Shown piece after piece: positions 1 through 9,335 of a DNA stretch of 38,777 nt. Position numbers and translations under genes: made by a program. Positions within the stretch are counted from its first letter, which is position 1, and each line of letters starts with the position of its first letter. Below the pieces are notes generated by a model. The model did not search any database and was not told the DNA's origin. It saw only the letters and a program-made list of their open reading frames with translations. Origin of the DNA: Candidatus Nitrosopelagicus sp. (GTDB taxonomy: Archaea; Thermoproteota; Nitrososphaeria; Nitrososphaerales; Nitrosopumilaceae); assembly GCA_028344155.1 (NCBI GenBank), contig JAOMAI010000008.1, positions 1 to 38,777 on the forward strand. Direction: 5' to 3'.

Positions 1-1
1 A

Positions 2-193
2 TGTGGTGATGGAACTGTTTATGAAAACGGTGAATGTATTTTATCTCCTATGGAAAAAAATGCATCTGATATGAGGACTGGCCCTCTTATCTATTCTATA
101 GTAATTGGAATGTCAATTGGAATTGTGATTATGATGATTTTATGGGGAATTGGAAAGAAAAGTCACAAAGTTTTATCTGATGATGATTCCTGA
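2..193 (+). CDS. 3' end of a secreted/membrane protein with C-terminal transmembrane segment (partial, truncated by window start)
   Basis: Open frame from base 2 to TGA at 191-193: CGDGTVYENGECILSPMEKNASDMRTGPLIYSIVIGMSIGIVIMMILWGIGKKSHKVLSDDDS; one hydrophobic helix followed by a basic tail. Not in ORF track because it is partial and short. Confidence 0.65.
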   Translation, partial: CGDGTVYENGECILSPMEKNASDMRTGPLIYSIVIGMSIGIVIMMILWGIGKKSHKVLSDDDS

Positions 194-828
194 TCAAATG
201 ATTTTTGATCAATTGGAATTTTAATTACTTTTCCATCAATTAAAAATTGTAATGCATCACCATAAACTGTATCTGGGATTTGATTACTTACCCACCATCC
301 GGTTGTCATTCTAAACCAATCTGGCATTTGTAATTCTTTACTTGGATTAGCATTGAAAATAATATTTTCATCAATTAAAAATTGAATAGCTTTTGCAAAT
401 TCATCATCTTTCGCTTGTCCACTTACCCAAATTTTTGATACATCTTTTATCCAATATGGAATGCCAATTGTTCCATCATTAACTATTGTAAATGATGTAA
501 TTGATGTGGCACCTGAATATTGTAATTCTAATTCATATTTACCCTCACTCCATATTACACTATCAAATGCAAATGGGGCAATCACTCTTGATTCCTCTTG
601 TGATATTGGTATTGATAATAATTGACTTTTATTTCCAATTGTATTTGTAATAAAAATAACTGCATCTTCTCCTGTAATTTCAGAAACTATTATTTTGTAA
701 TCCAATTTCTCTCCATAATTGTAGTTGGAAGATGAAATTACTATCTCGATATCTTGTGTGCTTTGAGCATAAGCGCTACCTGAAAAAATAATACTGACTC
801 CGAGTATTAGCAGTAAATACTGTCTCAT
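163..828 (-). CDS. secreted protein with two copies of a Trp-rich thaumarchaeal repeat motif
   Basis: Signal peptide MRQYLLLILGVSIIFSGSAYAQ; two related segments IPYWIKDVSKIWVSGQAKDDEFAKAIQFLIDENII and MPDWFRMTTGWWVSNQIPDTVYGDALQFLIDGKVI. Confidence 0.8.
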   Translation of the reverse strand: MRQYLLLILGVSIIFSGSAYAQSTQDIEIVISSSNYNYGEKLDYKIIVSEITGEDAVIFITNTIGNKSQLLSIPISQEESRVIAPFAFDSVIWSEGKYELELQYSGATSITSFTIVNDGTIGIPYWIKDVSKIWVSGQAKDDEFAKAIQFLIDENIIFNANPSKELQMPDWFRMTTGWWVSNQIPDTVYGDALQFLIDGKVIKIPIDQKSFDQESSSDKTL

Positions 829-903
829 ACATTACCTTTCTATTACATAATATAATGAATTTTGCATTTTTTTCTCATAGGATTATTAAGGGGATTTTTT
901 TCT

Positions 904-1371
904 ATGAATCTAATGACGATTAGCCAAGATGATGTATGGTACAAAATGTGGAAGGAAAATTCTATCATATTAAGAGAACGTGCAATTGTATGGAGAAAAG
1001 AAGATGCAGTTACACGTATTGAAAGACCTAGTAGACTCCTTCGTGCAAGACGACTTGGCTATAAAGCAAAACAAGGAATAGTTGTAATTAGAATGCGAGT
1101 TGGTACTGGTGGAATGAGACGTCAGAGACCACGAGGTGGAAGACGTCCAAAACATCTTGGTGTAACTCGAATAAAACAAGATGACAACATGAAAACTGTG
1201 GCAGATAGACGTGTCCTTGAAAGATATCCAAATATGAAACTTTTAGGTTCTTATTTTCTGTACAAAGACGGTAAACATTACTGGTATGAGGTAATCTTAG
1301 CAGATCCATCACATCCAAGTATTTCAAAAGATAAAGAATTAAGAAAAAGAGTAATTTCTACTGCTGCATGA
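904..1371 (+). CDS. rpl15e: 50S ribosomal protein L15e
   Basis: RPSRLLRARRLGYKAKQGIVVIRMRVGTGGMRRQRPRGGRRPKHLGVTRIK is typical of eL15; internal ATG at 904 is a better start than the ORF-track start at 862. Confidence 0.95.
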   Translation: MNLMTISQDDVWYKMWKENSIILRERAIVWRKEDAVTRIERPSRLLRARRLGYKAKQGIVVIRMRVGTGGMRRQRPRGGRRPKHLGVTRIKQDDNMKTVADRRVLERYPNMKLLGSYFLYKDGKHYWYEVILADPSHPSISKDKELRKRVISTAA

Positions 1372-2147
1372 TAAAAAAATTATTAATTTTTCTAGTAATA
1401 TTGTCTATAGTTATTCCATTTGCTGCTGCAGCTCCACTTTCTGATAAAACTGGTCTTAAATTCACATTTCCTGTAAAAACAGATGATTATACATTTACAG
1501 TTGAGGCTACAGGAAATCTTGATGTAACCAATCTTGATTTTGATAAAGAAAAAAAATCAATAACATTGTTTGTTCTAAGTTCTATAGAAAATAATTCACT
1601 TGAGATAAGTTTTCCTAATGTATTGATTGGTGGCGATTATTCAATATTTGTTGACGGTGAAAAATTTACACCAAAATTACAAACAGGAAGTAATACGACA
1701 TTTGTAACGATGGATTTCACGGGAATAGGAAAACACAAAATTGAGATAGTTGGAACTACATATCTTGATATTTTTAACATTAAAGATGTAATTGATTATA
1801 AAATATCTAATGGATATGTTGATGATATTGATGAAAACCAATCAACTAATTCACTAATTTTTACATTGTTTGATCCTGGAGACAATGGAATATTGTCTAT
1901 AAAATTATCCGATGAGATAATGACTCCATTTGAAGATGGTTCATTTATTGTAATAATTGATGATGTAGAGTCTGATTATATCCTTGATGGCGACACTATG
2001 AATATCACGTTTAATTCTAACAATAACACAATTGAAATTTTTGGAACATATGTAATCCCTGAATTTCATGAAATTGCACCATTAGTTCTTGCAACTTCTT
2101 TTATTGGTTTGATAGTTTTGAAAAAATATAAAAAATTATTCGTTTAA
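1368..2147 (+). CDS. secreted protein with C-terminal PEF-type sorting-like tail
   Basis: N-terminal signal peptide; C-terminus PEFHEIAPLVLATSFIGLIVLKKYKKLFV (PEF + TM + basic tail); ATGA overlap with rpl15e stop. Confidence 0.8.
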   Translation: MIKKLLIFLVILSIVIPFAAAAPLSDKTGLKFTFPVKTDDYTFTVEATGNLDVTNLDFDKEKKSITLFVLSSIENNSLEISFPNVLIGGDYSIFVDGEKFTPKLQTGSNTTFVTMDFTGIGKHKIEIVGTTYLDIFNIKDVIDYKISNGYVDDIDENQSTNSLIFTLFDPGDNGILSIKLSDEIMTPFEDGSFIVIIDDVESDYILDGDTMNITFNSNNNTIEIFGTYVIPEFHEIAPLVLATSFIGLIVLKKYKKLFV

Positions 2148-2789
2148 TAATTTCTCAATCATAGATTCCAAATTCGTTGTTTGACCAAATGAAACGTCTC
2201 GTAGTATTCCTTTTCTATCCACTAAAATTGTAGATGGTGTCCCATTCAATTGGTACATTTCAAATGTCTCTGCTGAGTATTCTTTTGTCTTGAAATACTC
2301 TCTTACTCTGGAAAAAATCTGCTCTTTGTAATCCTCTGACTGTGTGTCAAAATCTGGTATCTGATTTTTGATAAATGCGGTCATCTTTTCTTTAGTTGGC
2401 TCTCCTGCTTTTACCAGTGAATCCATTGCAACTGGGTATGGAATTTTGTATGATAATTTTCCTTCATTGAGTTGGCCATATTGAGATAATGCTTGTTTTG
2501 TATCTCCAACAACTTCTCCTGTTGTAAGAAGCATCTCTAAATTCTCTAATGTATTTTTGTCATAATCCTCAAATGCGGTTGCTACGCCCATTACTGATAA
2601 TCCATCTCCTTTGAATTTTTGATAAATGTTAATTATTTCTGGAATTGAATGCATAAAACACCCTGGGCAATTTACTTGAAACACTTCAACTAGTTTGACA
2701 TTATCTCCTTCTTTGTCAAAGTTTGTATCCATTCCTTGAACCCATTTTCCTAATTTGAGGTTCGGTGCTTTTTCTCCAATTACTACCAT
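2136..2789 (-). CDS. TlpA/AhpC-like thioredoxin-fold protein (redoxin)
   Basis: IGEKAPNLKLGKWVQG..., CPGC motif in VNCPGCFMHSIPEI, GTPSTILVDRKG; start chosen at internal ATG (2789); ORF track starts at 2837. Confidence 0.8.
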   Translation of the reverse strand: MVVIGEKAPNLKLGKWVQGMDTNFDKEGDNVKLVEVFQVNCPGCFMHSIPEIINIYQKFKGDGLSVMGVATAFEDYDKNTLENLEMLLTTGEVVGDTKQALSQYGQLNEGKLSYKIPYPVAMDSLVKAGEPTKEKMTAFIKNQIPDFDTQSEDYKEQIFSRVREYFKTKEYSAETFEMYQLNGTPSTILVDRKGILRDVSFGQTTNLESMIEKLLNE

Positions 2790-2874
2790 AAATTTTGTGA
2801 TTTTGTTTTCTATTAAAAAACATAACGTCCATTTCAAAAAAAGGAATTAAAAAGGACTGAAAAAAACCTCAAAC

Positions 2875-3363
2875 ATGGATGTAGTACCACAATCTAGAAT
2901 TGATCTCTTTGCAGAGATGGAATCTCATTATGAAAAACAAGATACTGAATATTTTGTCAAATTATTAGAGCATGAAGATTATGTTGTTAGATGTAGAGCC
3001 ACATGTATCATAGTTGATCTTGGTGGTGAGGATAAAGTCCAATATATTGCCAAAGTTCTCAAAGATGATCCAAATGAACTAGTTCGTCATGAGGCTGCAT
3101 TTTCACTAGGCCAGATGTGTTATAGTAGCGGAATTGGACCACTTGAAGATGCCACTGCAAATGATCCTAGTATGTTTGTTAGACATGAAGCAGCAGTCGC
3201 ACTAGGAGTTGTTGGTTCTACAGGTGAGCCTGAGGTTTTAGAAAAAGCACTAAATGATCCTGAAGAATCTGTAAGACATTCTGCAGTAGTTGCATTGTCT
3301 AATCTTGAATTCATGAAAACATTGTGTAAAAATGAAAAGTTTGGTAAACTTACTGGTGGCTAA
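2875..3363 (+). CDS. HEAT-repeat (PBS-lyase-type) protein
   Basis: Repeats such as VRHEAAFSLGQM, VRHEAAVALGVVGS, VRHSAVVALSNL. Confidence 0.85.
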   Translation: MDVVPQSRIDLFAEMESHYEKQDTEYFVKLLEHEDYVVRCRATCIIVDLGGEDKVQYIAKVLKDDPNELVRHEAAFSLGQMCYSSGIGPLEDATANDPSMFVRHEAAVALGVVGSTGEPEVLEKALNDPEESVRHSAVVALSNLEFMKTLCKNEKFGKLTGG

Positions 3364-5441
3364 AGTAAACTAACTACTGTTCCATCAATTGCCGATTCAA
3401 ATTTATAAATATTTTCTACAGATGAGTCTTCAAAAATTTCTGCATCATGTGAAATAATAATAAACTGCATTGAAGCATTCTCGCCTCTAATATTTGCTAA
3501 CTGAGATAACACTTCAACTAGTGCTTTTCTACGTTCACTGTCTAGATGTGTTGTAGGCTCATCTAATATCATGAAATTAAGATTTGAGGAACCTAAGAGA
3601 TGAGCCATTCCTAATCTTAGCGATAATGCGATGCTTACTTGTTCTCCACCACTAAGTGATTCTAATTCTAACATGGTTGATCTAGCATAACAGGTAATGT
3701 TGACATCTCTTGTCTTTTGTGAAAGTGAGATTCTTTGAATTTTTGTATTTAATTTTTCTAAATACTCAGATGCTTTTTCTGAAATAATTTCTAATGCCCA
3801 TGAACGTAGGCTTTTTGCAACTGGTCCATCTATACTGTATACATTTTTTTGTATATTTTCTAACTCTATAACATATTTTCTTACTTCATGTAACTCATCT
3901 AATGAACTTTTATTTTTTTCAAGTTGTTTTTGGGCATTTTCTATTCTATTAGATACTGCACCAAATTCTTGATCAATTTCTCGTAATCGTTGACGATTAT
4001 TTGCAAGTTCACTTTTCTTTACTAAGAATTGTTCTTGATTAAATCCACTTGTAGTTTTTTCAATCTGTAAAATTTTTTCATACTTCATTTTTGCATGTGC
4101 ATCAATTGTTGATGCCTCTAAAAGTTGTCCTGAATTAATTGTAATTGGTATTTCCTTGATTTTCCTTATTTTTTCTTTAACAGTCTCTACAATATGCTCT
4201 AGTTCTATTTCATTTGAAATATTATGTGTCTTTAATTTAATATCTGCATTTTCTGCTTTTCTTAATCTATCTGTTCTTTCTTGAATTAAATTTTCTAGTT
4301 CCGATTTTTTCACTTCAAGCTGAATTAGCTTTTCATCTAGTATGCTAATCTCTTCTTCAACATGCTCTTTTTGAAATAATGGATTTAGATGATCCACTTT
4401 AGAATCGCATACTGGGCATTTACCGTCTCTTAACTCTAATCTATTCGCAAATTCACTCTGTTCTTCAAAACGAATCTTCTTTTTCCCATATTCTTCAACG
4501 TCTTTCATTACTGTAGATAATTCTAAATTAAGTTTTGAAATTTCAATCTCTATCGCTTCTTTTTCATTAGCGATTGAAAAACAGTTTTTACATTCGTTAA
4601 CTTTTCTTTCTTCTTCTATAACCTCTTTTTGAATTTTTTTTATTGCATCTTTTGCATATGATACTAATTCCTCTTTTTGATTTTCTAATTCTACTATCTG
4701 TGACTCCTTTACACTGTCCTTCTCAATTTCTTCTTCAATTTGTGAAATCTCTCTTTCTGTAGTCTTTTTCTCTTGTTCTAGCTCCACTATCTTTGGTTTT
4801 GAATTTAAAATCTCATTTTCAAATTCGCTCATTTTATTTTCTAGTAATTCAATTTGTGTATCATCGAAACCATGTTTATTTTGTGTATCTTTTCTAAATT
4901 CTTTTAGAACTTCTTTCATCGATTCTACTGCAACATCCAATCTATCTATGCCAATTATTGTATTCAATAATTCTTTGAATTCTTTTGGTTTTGCTTTTAT
5001 GATTGAATTAAGTTCTCCTTGCTGAACTATTGATGCAATTTTTAATTTTTCAAAATTCATTCCTAAAACTTTCTCAACTTCATTAGTCATGGATTCTCCA
5101 AACTGTTTCCTTTCTCCTTCTGCAATAGGCAGAAATTCTTCTCCATTTTTTTCTAAAAATTGTGCGGTTAGTGTTCCTTTTGAATCAATTTGTCTGACGG
5201 TTCTGTATTTTTTTCCATTTGCAGAAAATTCAACTTTAACTAGTGCTTTGTTTGCTCCTCGTCGTATGAGACTTTTGTTATTCTTTCGCATATGTGAACC
5301 AAACAGTGAAAATGTAATTGCATCAATTATGCTTGATTTACCTGCTCCATTCTGACCAACAAATACTGTTGCGTCATTGTTAAACTCTAACTTTGTATCA
5401 TGATGTGCTAGAAAATCAATTAACTCAATACTATGAATCAT
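3360..5441 (-). CDS. rad50: DNA double-strand break repair ATPase Rad50
   Basis: Walker A GQNGAGKSSI, central CPVC zinc hook, LSGGEQVSIALSLRL signature, Walker B FMILDEPTTHLD; overlaps mre11. Confidence 0.95.
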   Translation of the reverse strand: MIHSIELIDFLAHHDTKLEFNNDATVFVGQNGAGKSSIIDAITFSLFGSHMRKNNKSLIRRGANKALVKVEFSANGKKYRTVRQIDSKGTLTAQFLEKNGEEFLPIAEGERKQFGESMTNEVEKVLGMNFEKLKIASIVQQGELNSIIKAKPKEFKELLNTIIGIDRLDVAVESMKEVLKEFRKDTQNKHGFDDTQIELLENKMSEFENEILNSKPKIVELEQEKKTTEREISQIEEEIEKDSVKESQIVELENQKEELVSYAKDAIKKIQKEVIEEERKVNECKNCFSIANEKEAIEIEISKLNLELSTVMKDVEEYGKKKIRFEEQSEFANRLELRDGKCPVCDSKVDHLNPLFQKEHVEEEISILDEKLIQLEVKKSELENLIQERTDRLRKAENADIKLKTHNISNEIELEHIVETVKEKIRKIKEIPITINSGQLLEASTIDAHAKMKYEKILQIEKTTSGFNQEQFLVKKSELANNRQRLREIDQEFGAVSNRIENAQKQLEKNKSSLDELHEVRKYVIELENIQKNVYSIDGPVAKSLRSWALEIISEKASEYLEKLNTKIQRISLSQKTRDVNITCYARSTMLELESLSGGEQVSIALSLRLGMAHLLGSSNLNFMILDEPTTHLDSERRKALVEVLSQLANIRGENASMQFIIISHDAEIFEDSSVENIYKFESAIDGTVVSLL

Positions 5442-6573
5442 TATCTTCTCCAGAAAAATTACTAAAATTTTCTACAACAACTTGTGTTGCATTGTTGACT
5501 TGTTTTGTTGATAATAATGGCAATAATTCATTAATTGCAAAATGTGCTAACTTTTCTGATTTCAAAGAATTTACTGCAAGTTTGAATAACTCTTGATCAA
5601 TTTGTGCAGGTCTGTTTAACAATATGGATGATTCATCATCATTTTGAAAGATTTTCCATGAAAAGTGTAATGATTTTATGACTAAATCTGCTATTTTTCC
5701 TTCTATAACATCACGTTCTAAATTTTCTCCATGAATTTTTATTTCAATTATTGGTTTCTTTTCCAATCCTGAAATTTTTTCATTTAATTCTTTAATCACT
5801 GAATCAATATTTTCAAATTTAGTTTTTACTGAAATTTGTGGTCTTGTATCGAGTTTTATCCATTCGGGCTTTGCTTCGTCATCTGAAATATCAACTTTGA
5901 AAAATCCCTTCTCTGTCTCTTTAATCCCTTCACTAGTGGTCATTTCTGTAGAACCCGGGTATGCTAATGGTCCTTTTAGATGATCATACTGTTTAAGAAA
6001 TTTATCATGAAGGTGGCCCATTGCATAATATGTAAAATTCTTTGGAAGATCTGTAGAATTAACTTCACCTGCAAATTTGTTAACTTCGGTAATTCCTTGA
6101 TGAAGTACCAAAATTTTATGTCCTTTATGTTCATCAGCTAAAGATTCCACACGTAAAAATTTCTCTTCCAATCCTGTCATTTCATTTTTTCTTATTTTAT
6201 CAAAACCTACAATCATGACATCTTTGTAATATACTGGTTCTCCTCTTCCCACATATTTTGAAAATTCTAAATTATGATACACATATGGAATTGGGGTGGA
6301 ACGTACTCTACTAATATCATGTTCACCTAAAACAAAAAAAGACTCTATCTCATTTTCTTTTAATCTCTTTAATCCATTTGCCATTTGTAAAATTGCAGTC
6401 CCACTTGGATTTGGAGTGTGAAAAATATCTCCTGCAAAAATTACAAAATCAACTTTATCTTGTATTGAAATATCTATGGCTTGGTTAAATGAATCATAAA
6501 TATCCTGTTCTCTTTCCTGTAATCCATATTGGATTAGTCCAAGATGTGTATCTGAGATATGTGAAAATTTCAT
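5431..6573 (-). CDS. mre11: DNA double-strand break repair nuclease Mre11
   Basis: FSHISDTHLG, DFVIFAGDIFHTPNPSG, LGEHDIS, HQGITE, AMGHLHDKF phosphoesterase motifs; operon with rad50/herA/nurA. Confidence 0.95.
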   Translation of the reverse strand: MKFSHISDTHLGLIQYGLQEREQDIYDSFNQAIDISIQDKVDFVIFAGDIFHTPNPSGTAILQMANGLKRLKENEIESFFVLGEHDISRVRSTPIPYVYHNLEFSKYVGRGEPVYYKDVMIVGFDKIRKNEMTGLEEKFLRVESLADEHKGHKILVLHQGITEVNKFAGEVNSTDLPKNFTYYAMGHLHDKFLKQYDHLKGPLAYPGSTEMTTSEGIKETEKGFFKVDISDDEAKPEWIKLDTRPQISVKTKFENIDSVIKELNEKISGLEKKPIIEIKIHGENLERDVIEGKIADLVIKSLHFSWKIFQNDDESSILLNRPAQIDQELFKLAVNSLKSEKLAHFAINELLPLLSTKQVNNATQVVVENFSNFSGEDNDS

Positions 6574-6574
6574 T

Positions 6575-8101
6575 TTAATCTAATAACAGATCTTTTTGTA
6601 CTGTTCCTTGGGCTTGTCCTTTGTTTTCATCCTGAAATTTTCTCGCAATCGTCCATTGATCAACTGCATTTTGGTCTGAACCAATTACTTTACCTTTCAT
6701 CTCATCAATGTGAATTATTGCTGGTAAGTTGACCCATTGACCTACCAATACAGCATCGCCCACATTTAATGATGTTAATTGAGCAATCAAATCTCTACTA
6801 ATTGATTCTGATGCAGATGCAATCTGATGTTGATCATCTTCTTGAACCATTTTCATTACTGCTAAAGAGCCCATCTGACTGAGAATACTAGGCTCAATAT
6901 TTCGTGGTCTTTGTGAAACTACGCACAATCCTAATCCAAATTTACGACCTTCTCTTGCAATCTTTGTTGCCCAATATTTTGCTCTAGCATCTTCTCCTTT
7001 AGGAATGAAAACATGAGCTTCTTCAATAATGACAAAAATTGGGCTGTTGAACATGTAACTTTTCTTTGATTTACTTTTTGCACTTTTTGCGTTACTTGCA
7101 GCCTTTCTATCGTTAAGTAATTCTTGAAGATAATATCCTAATGCAACATTTGCTTGTTTGTCACTAAATTCTGAAACATTGAGAATGTTGAGTCTTCCTT
7201 CTTTGATTAATCCTACAGGATATACCATGTCTGGATCTAAAATATCTGCAAATCTATTACGTGCATCATCAATTTTATCTTGAACCCTATCTGCTGAATG
7301 TCTTTCTTCTTTTCTTTCCGGATCACTTCCAATGTACTGCACTTGTTGGTCTAATGCTTCCCAAAAACTAGAAGATTCTTTAACTTCAGGTGTGAATGCT
7401 TTTCTTAAAATTCTCTGCTGAATGTCTGCTCCTTCTCTAATCTCCAAAACTTCTGATAATGTTTCAGCATCTAGTAATCTTGGATTAATTTTTGCATCAA
7501 TTACATTAATTTTTGGTATGTCTAAATCTGCATAATCATTGTGATAATCAAAAATAATTACTGTTCCGCTTAATGCTGCAATTTTAGATGCAAGTAGTGA
7601 AACAAGATTACTTTTTCCCATTCCAGTCATTGCTAAAATTCCTAAATGTCTTGAAACAATTTTGTTTAGATTAATTTTTGAATCAATATCTTCATTTCTT
7701 AAAAGATTACCAATTTTCAACCATTCATTTCTTTCAGGTGCAAAAATATCTCCAAGATCTGCTTTCGTTGCTTTGATTACTTTGGTTCCTGGTAATGGCG
7801 GAATTGCAGGAAGTATTGCTTTTCCTTTTCGTAACATTTCCAAGAAACCTAAAATTAAAATTTTCCCAGTATAACTTTTATCTCGCTTGTTGAGTTCGGC
7901 AAGTTCAATACTTTCTTCTGCTTCATCAAAATTTTTCACATCAGATAATGCTGCACTTGTAACAAATGATGTTTCTACTAGACCTACAATTTTACCTTCA
8001 TCCACCTCTATTATGACATACTCGCCTATTGGAAGCGCTCTTGATGACTGCACTGTCACTACATTTGGCTTTGATTCTCCTACCACAAATCCTAGACTCA
8101 T
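6575..8101 (-). CDS. herA: HerA bipolar DNA helicase/translocase
   Basis: Walker A MTGMGKSNLVSLL, FVIIEEAHVF Walker B-like, KIAREGRKFGLGLCVVSQRPRNIEPSILSQ; between nurA and mre11. Confidence 0.95.
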   Translation of the reverse strand: MSLGFVVGESKPNVVTVQSSRALPIGEYVIIEVDEGKIVGLVETSFVTSAALSDVKNFDEAEESIELAELNKRDKSYTGKILILGFLEMLRKGKAILPAIPPLPGTKVIKATKADLGDIFAPERNEWLKIGNLLRNEDIDSKINLNKIVSRHLGILAMTGMGKSNLVSLLASKIAALSGTVIIFDYHNDYADLDIPKINVIDAKINPRLLDAETLSEVLEIREGADIQQRILRKAFTPEVKESSSFWEALDQQVQYIGSDPERKEERHSADRVQDKIDDARNRFADILDPDMVYPVGLIKEGRLNILNVSEFSDKQANVALGYYLQELLNDRKAASNAKSAKSKSKKSYMFNSPIFVIIEEAHVFIPKGEDARAKYWATKIAREGRKFGLGLCVVSQRPRNIEPSILSQMGSLAVMKMVQEDDQHQIASASESISRDLIAQLTSLNVGDAVLVGQWVNLPAIIHIDEMKGKVIGSDQNAVDQWTIARKFQDENKGQAQGTVQKDLLLD

Positions 8102-8934
8102 CCTAAAACCTCCCTTGAACCAATCTCATTTGATAGTCCATGTATACTTGCCAGTTTTACAAGATCTTTTCCTGAAATTTTACAGTTATTGTGAGCCAGT
8201 TTTAGGGAATATGGATATCCGCTGATACTATTTTTGTAAATTTTATTCAATACTTGTTTGAAATCTTCATTCGTATATCCTGTTCCAAATAATTCTACTT
8301 TGATTAGTGGTAATGAATCTGCTAATCTTGCAAAAATTGATGTAATGATTTTATCTTTCCCAAATTTTGAATCTTCAAATATTTTACTAAATCCTGGTGT
8401 TCTTGCAGCATGATTATAATAAAAAATATCCCCTGCAATGGCCCCCAAATCTTCAAATTGTTTTCGTGTGTTTGATGTTTTTGAAATAAATACTACATTG
8501 TTTCTTTTTTTCATTGCATTAACCATTGATTCTGTTAATGATGCTTGTCTTGTCATAAACTGTGAATAAAGTGATCCATCCATCAAAACTAAATCGGCAT
8601 TATCAATTGACATGTTACATGCATCAATCTCCATTTTACTTGCTAATGATGCTAATACTGGATTTGTATCCAATCCAAAATCGTGCAAGTCTGCAATTAT
8701 CTCTCCGTCTGTTTTTATCGACACTGCTGTTACTGCCCATAATTCTGCGCCCTGAAATTTTGTGCTGTTGAAACTACTATCAATACCTGCAGAAACTACT
8801 TCTTGTTTTTCTGGTTTATAGTCAATCCAATTTTCCTTTGCTTTTTGTATAATTTTTTCATAATTTGGTCCTTTGAGAATAGATAATGTTTTTTCACGAT
8901 TGATTATTGCATCTTTGAAAACTGTATTGAGCAT
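8098..8934 (-). CDS. nurA: NurA nuclease
   Basis: AGIDSSFNSTKFQGAELWAVTAV and LVLMDGSLYSQF acidic motifs; 4-nt overlap with herA. Confidence 0.88.
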   Translation of the reverse strand: MLNTVFKDAIINREKTLSILKGPNYEKIIQKAKENWIDYKPEKQEVVSAGIDSSFNSTKFQGAELWAVTAVSIKTDGEIIADLHDFGLDTNPVLASLASKMEIDACNMSIDNADLVLMDGSLYSQFMTRQASLTESMVNAMKKRNNVVFISKTSNTRKQFEDLGAIAGDIFYYNHAARTPGFSKIFEDSKFGKDKIITSIFARLADSLPLIKVELFGTGYTNEDFKQVLNKIYKNSISGYPYSLKLAHNNCKISGKDLVKLASIHGLSNEIGSREVLG

Positions 8935-9008
8935 AATGTATAATTCCGGTTTTCATGAATATGAACATTAGGGTAGAAAATGAGCTGGCTATTTGTCAGA
9001 ACTGAATA

Positions 9009-9152
9009 TTATTTCTTATCTTTGGATTCATCTGGTTTGGTTTTATCCCACATGTGCATATTCCCGCGTAACAAAAATGAGCCTACGATAATTGTAACAA
9101 GTCCTACTACTATGAACATAAAGCCTCTACCTATCACTCCAAGTTTTGACAT
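9009..9152 (-). CDS. 47-aa single-TM protein (not in ORF track)
   Basis: MSKLGVIGRGFMFIVVGLVTIIVGSFLLRGNMHMWDKTKPDESKDKK, ATG at 9152, TAA at 9011-9009; TM plus charged tail. Confidence 0.6.
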   Translation of the reverse strand: MSKLGVIGRGFMFIVVGLVTIIVGSFLLRGNMHMWDKTKPDESKDKK

Positions 9153-9199
9153 ATTCTGATCTGGAATGCATTATTATTAAGACGTATTTCTTGCAAATT

Positions 9200-9298
9200 A
9201 TGCCAAAGCGTAAAGATATCGCAACATGGATTGCAATTCTAGCAGGTGGAATCGGGTTCTTCCTATTTTATGGTGTTGCGGCAGACCTGATGAGATAA
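9200..9298 (+). CDS. 32-aa single-TM protein (not in ORF track)
   Basis: MPKRKDIATWIAILAGGIGFFLFYGVAADLMR, ATG 9200, TAA 9296-9298; positively charged N-terminus followed by TM. Confidence 0.55.
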   Translation: MPKRKDIATWIAILAGGIGFFLFYGVAADLMR

Positions 9299-9335
9299 TT
9301 TACGAATTTAATTAGCTCTAATCTAAACTCATTTT

